In this document: piece after piece, positions 14,944 to 22,537 of the stretch
Layout of the letters: each line of letters opens with the position of its first letter
How positions within the stretch are numbered: position 1 is the first letter of the stretch
Assembly: GCA_944380935.1 (NCBI GenBank)
Contig: CALWJF010000034.1
Span: forward strand, 1 to 33,011
Length of the DNA: 33,011 nt
Source: an uncultured Clostridia bacterium
GTDB lineage: Bacteria; Bacillota; Clostridia; Oscillospirales; QAMX01
Direction of reading: 5' to 3'
The notes under the pieces: generated by a model
What the model was told of the DNA's origin: nothing
Databases searched by the model: none
Seen by the model: only the letters and a program-made list of their open reading frames with translations
Program-made: the position numbers and the translations under genes

Positions 14944-14972
14944 ACTATACCCCAGAAAATCGGAAAAGTCAA
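14944..14972 (-). promoter_or_regulatory. Promoter of the feo operon
   Basis: On the minus strand TTGACT (14972-14967), a 17-base spacer, TATAGT (14949-14944). Confidence 0.75.
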
Positions 14973-15033
14973 CTGCATTTCTATTTTTCGCAAATCGATC
15001 TTGTGTACATTAAAAAGGTATATAAGATATATG

Positions 15034-15071
15034 AAAGCGAGGGCTAATCAAAACAAATTAGCTCTCGCTTT
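15034..15071 (-). terminator. Terminator after the small unknown gene
   Basis: AAAGCGAGGGCTAAT and ATTAGCTCTCGCTTT form a 15-bp stem (one G-T pair) around eight bases, 13 bases beyond the stop of the 56-aa gene. It insulates that unit from the feo promoter. Confidence 0.7.
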
Positions 15072-15084
15072 ATCAACGCTTGCA

Positions 15085-15255
15085 TTATTTTATATTTTCT
15101 TCTGCACAATTATCTACTACACGCATACCCATTTTGTCTGGTTCAGCAATTGGAAACTGTGCAATACTATATGCGTCAAATTTTGGATTTATGCGTTTAT
15201 TTGGATTCAGACGCAAATCTTCTCCACAATTTTTTATTTTTTTCCTCTTAGCCAA
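15085..15255 (-). CDS. Small protein of unknown function, 56 aa
   Basis: A small frame starting at TTG 15255 with GAGAGGTG seven bases upstream. It begins MAKRKKIKNCGEDLRL, continues NPKFDAYSIAQFPIAEPDKM and ends RVVDNCAEENIK. It is basic at the start, acidic at the end, has two Cys (10 and 50), no signal peptide and no membrane segment. Its own ribosome binding site and the terminator right after its stop argue that it is real. GTG 15264 is an alternative start but sits on top of the ribosome binding site. It lies 69 bases downstream of the MATE gene and may share its transcript. I do not recognise the family. Confidence 0.6.
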   Translation of the reverse strand: MAKRKKIKNCGEDLRLNPNKRINPKFDAYSIAQFPIAEPDKMGMRVVDNCAEENIK

Positions 15256-15324
15256 ACTATTCACCTCTCACAATTAGTATTCCCGAAACATATCGCATTC
15301 ATACAGGAAGATTCTAGTGAGATT

Positions 15325-16701
15325 TTATGTTTCCGATAATAGCTTTTTTGTACGCCATTTTCCACTAAGGAAATAGACCATACACATTAAGCCAGGAATA
15401 ACATGACAGGCCACTCCGCCCCAGAAATAGTCTGTTGCGCCAGAATGGAAAATTGCAACAAAAATCAAACAGGCACCAATTCGGCATATACCGTCAAGAA
15501 TACCGATCATAAAACAAAGGCCAGCAGCTCCTGCGCCAGTTGCAATAGACTTAAAGGTCCCCGCCATAGCAGCAAAAATACATGCAAGCGACATAATCTG
15601 CAAGTAGGTTACGCCATATTCAATTACGGCTTCATCTGTTGTAAAGAGGCGGAACAAAGGCTTGGGGACGATCCAAAATAATGCGGCTACAATACCCGCA
15701 CAACACAACGCACAGCCCAATGTTGTCCACATTGTATGTACAACACGATCATGCTTTTTTGCCCCTATATTTTGACCAATCATTGCTCCTGCAGCACCAT
15801 CAATACCATTGACAAAGACATTCAAATTTTTCTCCAGCTTGTTTCCAACGCTGTATGTTGCAGAAGCGACTAATCCAAAAGAATTAATATTGGCTTTGAC
15901 CCAAAGCATGGAAAAATGCACAGACATAGAACGAATAAACTGAGGGATCCCAAGCCGCATCATAATACGCAGTGGGCCGGGATAAATTTTAAAGTAAGAA
16001 AGTTTCAGTTGAAATCCAAATTGCTCTCGCTTCTTATATAGGAAGAAAAAGGATGCAAAAAAAGAACCCATTTGGGAAATTACAGTTGCGATTGCTGTTC
16101 CAGCAGCTTCCATTTTAAAAACGACAACAAAAAGCAAATCAAAAAAGATATTCAAAACTGCTGCAATTGAGACAAACAGTAGCGGCCGCTTTGATTCTCC
16201 CATCCCACGAAGGAGCGCGCATACAGCATTATAACCGTAAATAAAAGGAAATCCAAGTGCTGTAATGATCATGTAACTAGATGCCTGCTGAAATGCTTCT
16301 GCTGGACAATTGAGCAGATGCAACAAAGGTTTATAAAAAAGGATGGAACCACCCATAAAAATAAATGACAATAACATCAGAAGTGTTAAAAGTGTACCGG
16401 CAGCTTCCTTAATACGGATATCATCTTTTGCTCCCGCTAATTGTGCGATGTAAACCTGTCCGGCGGTGGAAAATGCCATTGCAAAAGGCGTCATAAAATC
16501 TGAAAGTTCTCCGCCGGTTGAGACGCCAACTGTGCCGATACTTCCGGAAAAACGCCCAATAATAATTAAATCTACGGTAGAATATAATTGCTGAACCAGA
16601 TTAGTCAGGATTAATGGAAAAGCAAAGACCAAAAGCGTTTTTAAAATATTACCTTGCGTTAGATCTCGTCCTACCCGTTTTTCTACTGTCTGTACTGCCA
16701 T
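15325..16701 (-). CDS. MATE family efflux transporter
   Basis: A 458-residue membrane protein with 12 helices in two similar halves. The start GNILKTLLVFAFPLILTNLVQQLYSTVDLIIIGRF (residues 18-52) is the hallmark of the DinF/NorM-like MATE branch. The repeated half begins near residue 245 (MMRLGIPQFIRSMSVHFSMLWVK). These exporters use Na+ or H+ gradients to expel cationic drugs or metabolites, and the substrate is not predictable here. GAGGAGG is seven bases before ATG 16701. It has its own promoter with a leader of about 110 bases. No regulator gene is adjacent. Confidence 0.93.
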   Translation of the reverse strand: MAVQTVEKRVGRDLTQGNILKTLLVFAFPLILTNLVQQLYSTVDLIIIGRFSGSIGTVGVSTGGELSDFMTPFAMAFSTAGQVYIAQLAGAKDDIRIKEAAGTLLTLLMLLSFIFMGGSILFYKPLLHLLNCPAEAFQQASSYMIITALGFPFIYGYNAVCALLRGMGESKRPLLFVSIAAVLNIFFDLLFVVVFKMEAAGTAIATVISQMGSFFASFFFLYKKREQFGFQLKLSYFKIYPGPLRIMMRLGIPQFIRSMSVHFSMLWVKANINSFGLVASATYSVGNKLEKNLNVFVNGIDGAAGAMIGQNIGAKKHDRVVHTMWTTLGCALCCAGIVAALFWIVPKPLFRLFTTDEAVIEYGVTYLQIMSLACIFAAMAGTFKSIATGAGAAGLCFMIGILDGICRIGACLIFVAIFHSGATDYFWGGVACHVIPGLMCMVYFLSGKWRTKKLLSET

Positions 16702-16818
16702 TTAAACCTCCTCGCCGGTGAATATTTCATACCTTTAAAAAATAGTTTTGTTTCATCCAGATCATAAATGTTCATATTTAGAATGGGGTATTTATGTATA
16801 TTTAATCGAACGTAATTA

Positions 16819-16847
16819 AGTATACTCTATGGTTTGATGAATGACAA
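16819..16847 (-). promoter_or_regulatory. Promoter of the MATE gene
   Basis: On the minus strand TTGTCA (16847-16842), a 17-base spacer, TATACT (16824-16819). The 448-base gap 16702-17149 is AT-rich and otherwise shows only the esterase promoter and its nearby repeat. Confidence 0.6.
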
Positions 16848-17066
16848 GAGGTATAAAAAAAAGGCATATACCGGAGGTTCGTTATACTTTTATCGAAATA
16901 TATTAGCTTTAGTTTAATTAATAGTTAAATATAATCTAAAAATATTTTTTATTAACAAAACAGTTGCTTTTCCTTTTTACTTTCAAAAATGAATTAACAT
17001 GGAAATTTTGGTGTACTTATCCAAAAATTAATATAAACATTTTTGGAGAAAACGCACAAGCATCAC

Positions 17067-17095
17067 TTGCAAATTTCCGAATTTTTCTATATAAT
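17067..17095 (+). promoter_or_regulatory. Promoter of the carboxylesterase gene
   Basis: TTGCAA (17067-17072), a 17-base spacer, TATAAT (17090-17095). It gives a leader of about 48 bases before ATG 17150. Confidence 0.6.
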
Positions 17096-17108
17096 ATTAC
17101 TATAAAAC

Positions 17109-17125
17109 GCCCATATAGGGGTATA
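17109..17125. promoter_or_regulatory. CsoR-like imperfect repeat after the esterase start site
   Basis: Read on the minus strand it is TATACCCCTATATGGGC. This resembles the palindrome in the mrp promoter (TATACCCC...TGGGTATA), but the arms are one base further apart and the right arm is incomplete. Confidence 0.3.
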
Positions 17126-17149
17126 ACATGTCTTAAGAGGAGGCTGTTT

Positions 17150-18754
17150 ATGAGCAAGGGTATTGGTATTGTACAAACACAATATGGTAAGCTCAGCGGA
17201 GTGGAAGTTTCCAGTGGACAATATGAAGGAATTACCTATTTTAAAGGCGTTCCCTATGCAAAAGCTCCTGTTGGAGCACTGCGGTGGCGGCCTCCGGTAG
17301 ATCATGAAGGCTGGGAAGGTGTGCGTGAAGCTGTAAATTATGCACCGGCAGAGACACAGAAGCGTATTTCCGGGCTTGCTTTTGAGCCGTATTCTTCCGA
17401 TTTTTATTATATGGGAAATCCTTCATGCAGCGAAGATTGCCTCTATCTGAATATTACGACCGGTGCAAGCAGCGCAGATGAAAGACGTCCGGTTTATATG
17501 TGGTTCCATGGCGGCGGGCTTGCAGATGGGTATTCCTATGAAATCGCATTTGACCCAAGTGAGCTTGCACGTAAAGGGATTGTCGTTGTTTCCGTTGGGC
17601 AGCGCTTGAATATTTTTGGTTATCTCGCTCTTCCGCAATTATCCGCAGAGCAAGGCGGAAAAAGCGGGAACTATGGTTTTATGGATGAGATTAAAGCGCT
17701 CGATTGGGTTTACAAAAATATTGCCGCTTTTGGCGGAGATCCGGAAAACATTACCATTGGTGGTCAGTCCGGAGGAACCATGAAGACGGGTGCGCTGGCA
17801 GCTTCACCCTATAATAAAGGCCGGATAAAACGGGTAATTAATCAATCCAGTCTTTGCTGGCGCCGTAGTTTTCCCACGCTTGAACAGGCAGAACAGATAT
17901 GCATGAAATATTTGGAATTTATGGGCATAGATCCGCATGCCTCAATGGATCAATTGCGGGCTATTCCTGCATTGGATTTACTAAAAGAACCGGATGTCCA
18001 AGGGCCGCCGATTCCGTCTATGATGATTTATGATGGCGATTATGTACCCTATTTGGATATGATGCGCAGTGTGGATCTATATGCAGGCAACTGTGATTAC
18101 TTATGTGGTAGCAACTACGGTGAAAGCTCAATGACACGCGGGTTTGTTATCGGCGCTAAAGATTCGACCAAACTTGCAGATGTACAAGCTGCTGCTAAGG
18201 CCAACTTGGAAGATCTGTATACAGAATATGACTTTGAAGCAGTGTCTGGTTTAACGGAAGCAAATGCGGATCATCGATCTCGCTGGCTTGCTTCACTGGG
18301 TATCAATGGCATGGGCGGCATTGCTGAATTTACCAGTTTCGGTGCTCTGCGTGCCCGCACGCATCCGAAAAGCCGCACTTTCAGTTATTTGTTCTCGCAT
18401 GTTACACCGACCCGTCCGGAAGATAAAGATACACCGCGCGATGGTTCTAAACTGCTTGCCTGGCATTCCAGTGAGCTATGGTATACATTCGCTTCCCTGC
18501 GCGAAGGCGTTCCGCCTGCTCGGCCCTGGACGAAGCTTGATTTTGAGTTGGCAGATTTAATAAGTTCCTATTGGGCAAACTTTATGAAGACCGGCGATCC
18601 AAATGGAGAAGGGCTTCCTCTGTGGCCGGAAAGCAGGGAAAATTTGGGCTGGATGGAATTAGGTGATCAGCCTGTTGGTCATGAAGGAATTGACGGTAAA
18701 TTGGGCGAGCTGATTTATAAAAACTTCGAAAAGAAAATGGAAGAGAAAAAATAA
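17150..18754 (+). CDS. Carboxylesterase type B family hydrolase
   Basis: A 534-residue alpha/beta hydrolase of the para-nitrobenzyl esterase/acetylcholinesterase family, which hydrolyses carboxylic esters. The oxyanion hole is HGGG at 120-123, the nucleophile elbow is GGQSGG with Ser207, and a His in LAWHSSELW (His439) is the catalytic base. The family opening YFKGVPYAKAPVGALRWRPP is at 30-49. The elbow reads GQSGG where most relatives have GESAGG. The frame is open upstream to 16964, but ATG 17150 has AGAGGAGG, fits the promoter and begins the conserved fold. There is no signal peptide, so it is cytoplasmic. It stands alone between a promoter and a terminator, and its natural substrate is unknown. 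Confidence 0.92.
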   Translation: MSKGIGIVQTQYGKLSGVEVSSGQYEGITYFKGVPYAKAPVGALRWRPPVDHEGWEGVREAVNYAPAETQKRISGLAFEPYSSDFYYMGNPSCSEDCLYLNITTGASSADERRPVYMWFHGGGLADGYSYEIAFDPSELARKGIVVVSVGQRLNIFGYLALPQLSAEQGGKSGNYGFMDEIKALDWVYKNIAAFGGDPENITIGGQSGGTMKTGALAASPYNKGRIKRVINQSSLCWRRSFPTLEQAEQICMKYLEFMGIDPHASMDQLRAIPALDLLKEPDVQGPPIPSMMIYDGDYVPYLDMMRSVDLYAGNCDYLCGSNYGESSMTRGFVIGAKDSTKLADVQAAAKANLEDLYTEYDFEAVSGLTEANADHRSRWLASLGINGMGGIAEFTSFGALRARTHPKSRTFSYLFSHVTPTRPEDKDTPRDGSKLLAWHSSELWYTFASLREGVPPARPWTKLDFELADLISSYWANFMKTGDPNGEGLPLWPESRENLGWMELGDQPVGHEGIDGKLGELIYKNFEKKMEEKK

Positions 18755-18809
18755 AGTCTGTAATCTGCAGATTTTCTGTAAGGTTAGGCGCATGATTTTT
18801 ATAAAGAAG

Positions 18810-18848
18810 AAACCCCGGAAAAGCAATTATGCTTTTCCGGGGTTTTTT
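18810..18848. terminator. Terminator between the esterase and mrp genes
   Basis: AAACCCCGGAAAAGCA and TGCTTTTCCGGGGTTT form a 16-bp stem with a four-base loop. A T-run follows on the plus strand and an A-run precedes it, so it can serve both convergent genes. Confidence 0.88.
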
Positions 18849-18858
18849 AGAGCAGGAT

Positions 18859-19755
18859 TTAAAGTTTGCAAAATGTTTCAATGGCATCTGCAACCGGCGC
18901 AAAACTATTGTCTTCAATAAGCTCGATCATACCCGTATCGGCCAGATGTGCATATTCAGGATTGATCGGCAGTTTGGCTAGAACAGGAATCTGTTCTTTA
19001 TTTGCTACTTCTTCAATATGGCTTTCCCCAAATATTTTAAGTTCCCGACCACAGTCAGGACACTTAACATAGCTCATATTTTCAATAATCCCGATAATTG
19101 GAATATTCATCATTTGAGCCATACGAACGGCTTTCTTTACAATCATGGAAACCAGCTCCTGCGGAGAGGTTACCACCAGAATCCCGTCAACTGGTAAAGA
19201 TTGGAAAATTGTCAAAGGTACGTCTCCAGTTCCTGGAGGCATATCGACAAACATATAGTCTACATCTTTCCAGTAGCTCTGGCTCCAGAACTGTTGCACA
19301 AGATTTGCGATCATCGGCCCACGCCAGATAATTGGTTCAGAAGTATCTTCAAGCAAAAGATTTGCTGAAAGGATGTCGGTTCCCATTTTGCTGCGCTGTG
19401 GCAAGATCATCTCACCGGTTGAGGCAGCAAGACCGGTTATACCAAACATATTCGGTATAGATGGGCCAGTAACATCTGCGTCAAGTATTGCACTGTGGAA
19501 TCCACGCCGTTGCATATAAACAGCCGAAAGTGCGCAAATCAGCGATTTTCCCACTCCACCTTTACCGCTGACAATACCAATTACTTTTTTTACTGTAGAA
19601 GCGGAATTTAGCTTGACGGATAGATCGCCGCCATTTTTACTTGGACAATCTGCACCACAGGTAGAACAGTCGTGGGTGCATTCATCCGGTACTTGCTGCT
19701 GAGCTTCCGGGCAAGGGGTAGAACAGGATTCGCAGTTATGATTACACGTATCCAT
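18859..19755 (-). CDS. mrp: Mrp/NBP35 family P-loop ATPase (iron-sulfur cluster carrier)
   Basis: A 298-residue protein of the Mrp/ApbC/NBP35 family, which carries 4Fe-4S clusters to apo-proteins. The P-loop is GKGGVGKS with the deviant Walker A Lys, followed by LDADVTGPSIP. VDMPPGTGDVPL is the Walker B/switch region. The cluster-binding CPDCGRELKIFG is near the C-terminus. The N-terminal tail is unusual: CX3CX2CX3C occurs twice, at Cys4/8/11/15 and Cys26/30/33/37. ATG 19755 has AAAGGAG before it. The frame runs up to 19941, but that part covers the promoter. It is transcribed alone from a promoter with a palindrome between -35 and -10. Confidence 0.93.
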   Translation of the reverse strand: MDTCNHNCESCSTPCPEAQQQVPDECTHDCSTCGADCPSKNGGDLSVKLNSASTVKKVIGIVSGKGGVGKSLICALSAVYMQRRGFHSAILDADVTGPSIPNMFGITGLAASTGEMILPQRSKMGTDILSANLLLEDTSEPIIWRGPMIANLVQQFWSQSYWKDVDYMFVDMPPGTGDVPLTIFQSLPVDGILVVTSPQELVSMIVKKAVRMAQMMNIPIIGIIENMSYVKCPDCGRELKIFGESHIEEVANKEQIPVLAKLPINPEYAHLADTGMIELIEDNSFAPVADAIETFCKL

Positions 19756-19788
19756 GGATAGAATCTCCTTTGTCAATTGCTGGAAAAT

Positions 19789-19817
19789 ATTGTATACCCA
19801 TTTGGGGTATATGTCAA
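19789..19817 (-). promoter_or_regulatory. mrp promoter with a palindromic operator in the spacer
   Basis: On the minus strand TTGACA (19817-19812), a 17-base spacer, TACAAT (19794-19789). The spacer is filled by TATACCCCAAATGGGTATA (19811-19793), a near-perfect palindrome. A repressor there would sit between the two promoter elements. CsoR/CstR-family operators have this A-T-A-C-C-C...G-G-G-T-A-T form. Confidence 0.65.
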
Positions 19818-19919
19818 GGTATTGCAAAAAAGGAAAACTATCTTTATTTTTTGAAATTGATAAACAATTATACAGTGAGAATAAACTTATTGTAGTAAAT
19901 TGATTTTTTGTGTTTAGAT

Positions 19920-21368
19920 TTATACGGTGATTTTTAAGCAACTAACAAATTCGCATGGTAATTCCTGAGGCAACTTAATAGTTAAAATCCCAAAAGATTG
20001 CGCAAATTCACATCTTCCAAAACCTAACAATTCGACTGATTGCGCTCTTTCTGTGAGTGTACGTATTACTGCTACATTGTTTTCCGGCTGTGCCATAAGG
20101 AATGCATAAACAACATTTCCCTTTGCAGTAAACCGATAGTCCCCAGGCAGCCACTCAACCTTTGTTTCTTTAAATCCTTCCGGATTAACGCGGCTAATCC
20201 CCTCTCCAGAAACATGCCAAGGACGTGTGTCATAAATTGCTTCTCCATTGATGGCAAACCAGGCTCCCAGTTTTTCGAGAATAAATTCTGTTTCTTTGTC
20301 GATTGTACCATCCGGACGTTGTAAGACATTCAAAAGCATGTTCCCGTTTTTGGCTACAATATCTACAAGCATTTCAATAATATGTTTTGGGGTTTTGAAT
20401 TGCTGGCGTACATCATAGAACCAGTTTCCGATACAGGTATCTGTATGCCATGGTTGTTCAGCGATTTCTGTCAGTTGTGATTTTTCTATATCCAAAGTAC
20501 CGATGCTATAGAATTCCGGACGACGATCTTTTTGTAAGTAAACGACCTGATTTTCACCTTTTTCAGCAGCTGAGACATTATAGTAATAAGACAGAAACTC
20601 CAGCCCTTTTTGATACAGCAAATCCGTTTCTGTCGATTCGTGCATCTTTCCAAAGGGAAGTCCGCCGTCGGAGTAAATTAGATCGGGGTGGTACAGATCG
20701 ACCATTTCACGGCAACAGTCCAGCCAATACTGCTGGAATTGCTGATTCTTTGTATACCACCAGTCGATACTATTGGAGTTATCATGACAATGTTCATAAT
20801 TATTATGATAAAAATCGCGGTATTCCGGGTCATTCCCATCGTAAGGAACGCCTGCATATGGTCCATATTGATCCGAGCCTTTGTTCACACTCCACCAGGA
20901 AAAGGATGCACCCAGATGTTCGCTCATGCCGAAGGGCATGTTGTATTTTTGCGCAGCTTTTTGCCAAAGACCACAAATATCTTTATGCGGGCCTACTTGA
21001 ACGGAATTAAAACGATTAATTCGCGATGCATAATTGAAAAAATGGTCATGGTGGGAAGCCTGTGCCATAAAATAACGTGCACCGGATTTATAATACAACT
21101 GCATCAATCCGTCCGGATCAAAATTCTCAGCATGCCAAAGCTTTACCAAATCTTTATAACCAAATTCAGAGGGATGGCCATAATGACGCAAATGATAAAG
21201 ATACTGCGCAGTACCCTGAATATACATATTGCGGGCATACCAGTCTCCGTACATCGGAACACTTTGCGGACCCCAGTGGCTCCATATTCCGAATTTTGCA
21301 TTACGGAACCATTCGGGACATTGGTATTGGCGCAACGAAGTAAAATTTGGTTCAAATTTTTTTGCCAT
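19920..21368 (-). CDS. GH29 family alpha-L-fucosidase
   Basis: A 482-residue glycoside hydrolase of family 29, which removes terminal alpha-L-fucose with retention. The opening PEWFRNAKFGIWSHWGPQSVP (residues 18-38) and the active-site patterns ASHHDHF (104-110), SEHLGASFSWW (149-159) and DLIYSDGG are all clear, with Asp234 the expected nucleophile. A small C-terminal beta domain follows from about 370. There is no signal peptide, so the enzyme works on sugars already imported. The start ATG 21368 has AAAGGAG upstream. It is the last gene of a three-gene minus-strand cassette, 17 bases after the oxidoreductase, and no transporter is in the cassette. Confidence 0.88.
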   Translation of the reverse strand: MAKKFEPNFTSLRQYQCPEWFRNAKFGIWSHWGPQSVPMYGDWYARNMYIQGTAQYLYHLRHYGHPSEFGYKDLVKLWHAENFDPDGLMQLYYKSGARYFMAQASHHDHFFNYASRINRFNSVQVGPHKDICGLWQKAAQKYNMPFGMSEHLGASFSWWSVNKGSDQYGPYAGVPYDGNDPEYRDFYHNNYEHCHDNSNSIDWWYTKNQQFQQYWLDCCREMVDLYHPDLIYSDGGLPFGKMHESTETDLLYQKGLEFLSYYYNVSAAEKGENQVVYLQKDRRPEFYSIGTLDIEKSQLTEIAEQPWHTDTCIGNWFYDVRQQFKTPKHIIEMLVDIVAKNGNMLLNVLQRPDGTIDKETEFILEKLGAWFAINGEAIYDTRPWHVSGEGISRVNPEGFKETKVEWLPGDYRFTAKGNVVYAFLMAQPENNVAVIRTLTERAQSVELLGFGRCEFAQSFGILTIKLPQELPCEFVSCLKITV

Positions 21369-21385
21369 ATTTACAACTCCTTTTC

Positions 21386-22525
21386 TTATTTTTCCAGAGT
21401 AGAAAGATCAAAAGGATATTTTGAAAGATCGGTCCGTTTTTTCAGTTCCTGATAAAAAAGTTCATAATCAAAAGGAATTTCCACCATACGACCAAGCCAG
21501 GCTGACAAATACATGGCATTGGACAAAGTCAGCTCATTTAAACCTTCTTCTCCGCGCGCAATCAGTGGTTCTCCCCGAAGCAGATGTGCGGCAAAAGCAT
21601 TAAGCACACCTGCGTGCTGCTCATTTTTCCCATCTGTTTCCACTTCTGTGACGGTTAGTTCCGGATGTGCAAAGGGAATGGTACTGGAGCGGGAAAATTC
21701 CTGCTCGGAAACCGGTGATTTCCACATTGTAAGTTTTCCGTTTTCACTAACTAGTTTTCCACAATCGAAGTCGATTTCAAATCGGTTTGTTCCGGCAATA
21801 TCTCCAGTTGTAGTGACAAATGTACCGGTTGCACCATTTGCATATTCGACATAGGCTGTTACTTCATCTTCTACTTCAATATTGTGCCACTTTCCAATTC
21901 CCATTCGTGCATACACGCGCACAGGCATCCCGCAGATCCACTGCCAGTAATCTAAATTGTGAGGGCACTGGTTGAGCAGGACACCACCGCCTTCCCCGCC
22001 CCAGCTGGCGCGCCATAGCCCGGAATCATAATAGGCCTGATTGCGGTACCAGTCCGTAATGATGACATTGGAACGACGAATTGCGCCTAATTCGCCGGAT
22101 TGGACAATTTCCCGCATTTTCCGGTAAATACAATTTGTTCGCTGATTAAACATTAATGCGTATACAGCTTTTGATTTTGCTGCGGCCGCATTCATGCGTT
22201 TTACCTGCCGTGTGTATACACCGGCTGGTTTTTCGGAAATAGTATGAATATTGCGTGCAAGCGCTTCTACTACATATTTTTCATGAAAATAATGGGGTAT
22301 AGCTACGAGTACAGCGTCTATTTTCCCTGAATCGAGCATGTGTTCTGCATTATCGAATAATGCAATGCTTTCAGGATAATTTTGTCTGGCATATGCAAGT
22401 TTTTCCGGGTCACAATCAGCCAGCGCGCTGAGTTCAATTTCCGGACATTTTCCGCTCAGAATGTTTCCTATATGGGTTTTGCCGATATTTCCAATTCCGA
22501 TGATCCCGAGTCTGACTTTTTCCAT
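21386..22525 (-). CDS. Gfo/Idh/MocA family oxidoreductase
   Basis: A 379-residue NAD(P)-dependent dehydrogenase. The Rossmann motif GIIGIGNIGKTHIGNIL is at residues 8-24. EKPAGVYTRQ (near 97-106) carries the conserved Lys of the EKP motif. GEGGGVLLNQCPHNLDYWQWICG (near 178-200) carries the His of the catalytic region. Such enzymes oxidise or reduce sugars, inositols or glycosides. Its substrate is probably the sugar released by, or prepared for, the fucosidase downstream. GGAGGATAC precedes ATG 22525. It lies 12 bases after the isomerase/epimerase gene, so the three form one transcript. Confidence 0.93.
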   Translation of the reverse strand: MEKVRLGIIGIGNIGKTHIGNILSGKCPEIELSALADCDPEKLAYARQNYPESIALFDNAEHMLDSGKIDAVLVAIPHYFHEKYVVEALARNIHTISEKPAGVYTRQVKRMNAAAAKSKAVYALMFNQRTNCIYRKMREIVQSGELGAIRRSNVIITDWYRNQAYYDSGLWRASWGGEGGGVLLNQCPHNLDYWQWICGMPVRVYARMGIGKWHNIEVEDEVTAYVEYANGATGTFVTTTGDIAGTNRFEIDFDCGKLVSENGKLTMWKSPVSEQEFSRSSTIPFAHPELTVTEVETDGKNEQHAGVLNAFAAHLLRGEPLIARGEEGLNELTLSNAMYLSAWLGRMVEIPFDYELFYQELKKRTDLSKYPFDLSTLEK

Positions 22526-22537
22526 ATGTATCCTCCT

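Noticed and set aside
14944-14953. A TATACCCC half-site at the feo promoter as a CsoR-like operator
   Set aside because: It is only the -10 element read backwards plus a C-run; no GGG partner arm is present.
16850-16872. GGTATA...TATACC inverted repeat in the MATE-esterase gap
   Set aside because: Six-base arms 11 bases apart in very AT-rich DNA, upstream of the MATE -35. Too weak to call an operator.
20688-21452. A 254-aa plus-strand frame
   Set aside because: Shadow of the GH29 gene on the opposite strand, which carries the full set of active-site motifs.
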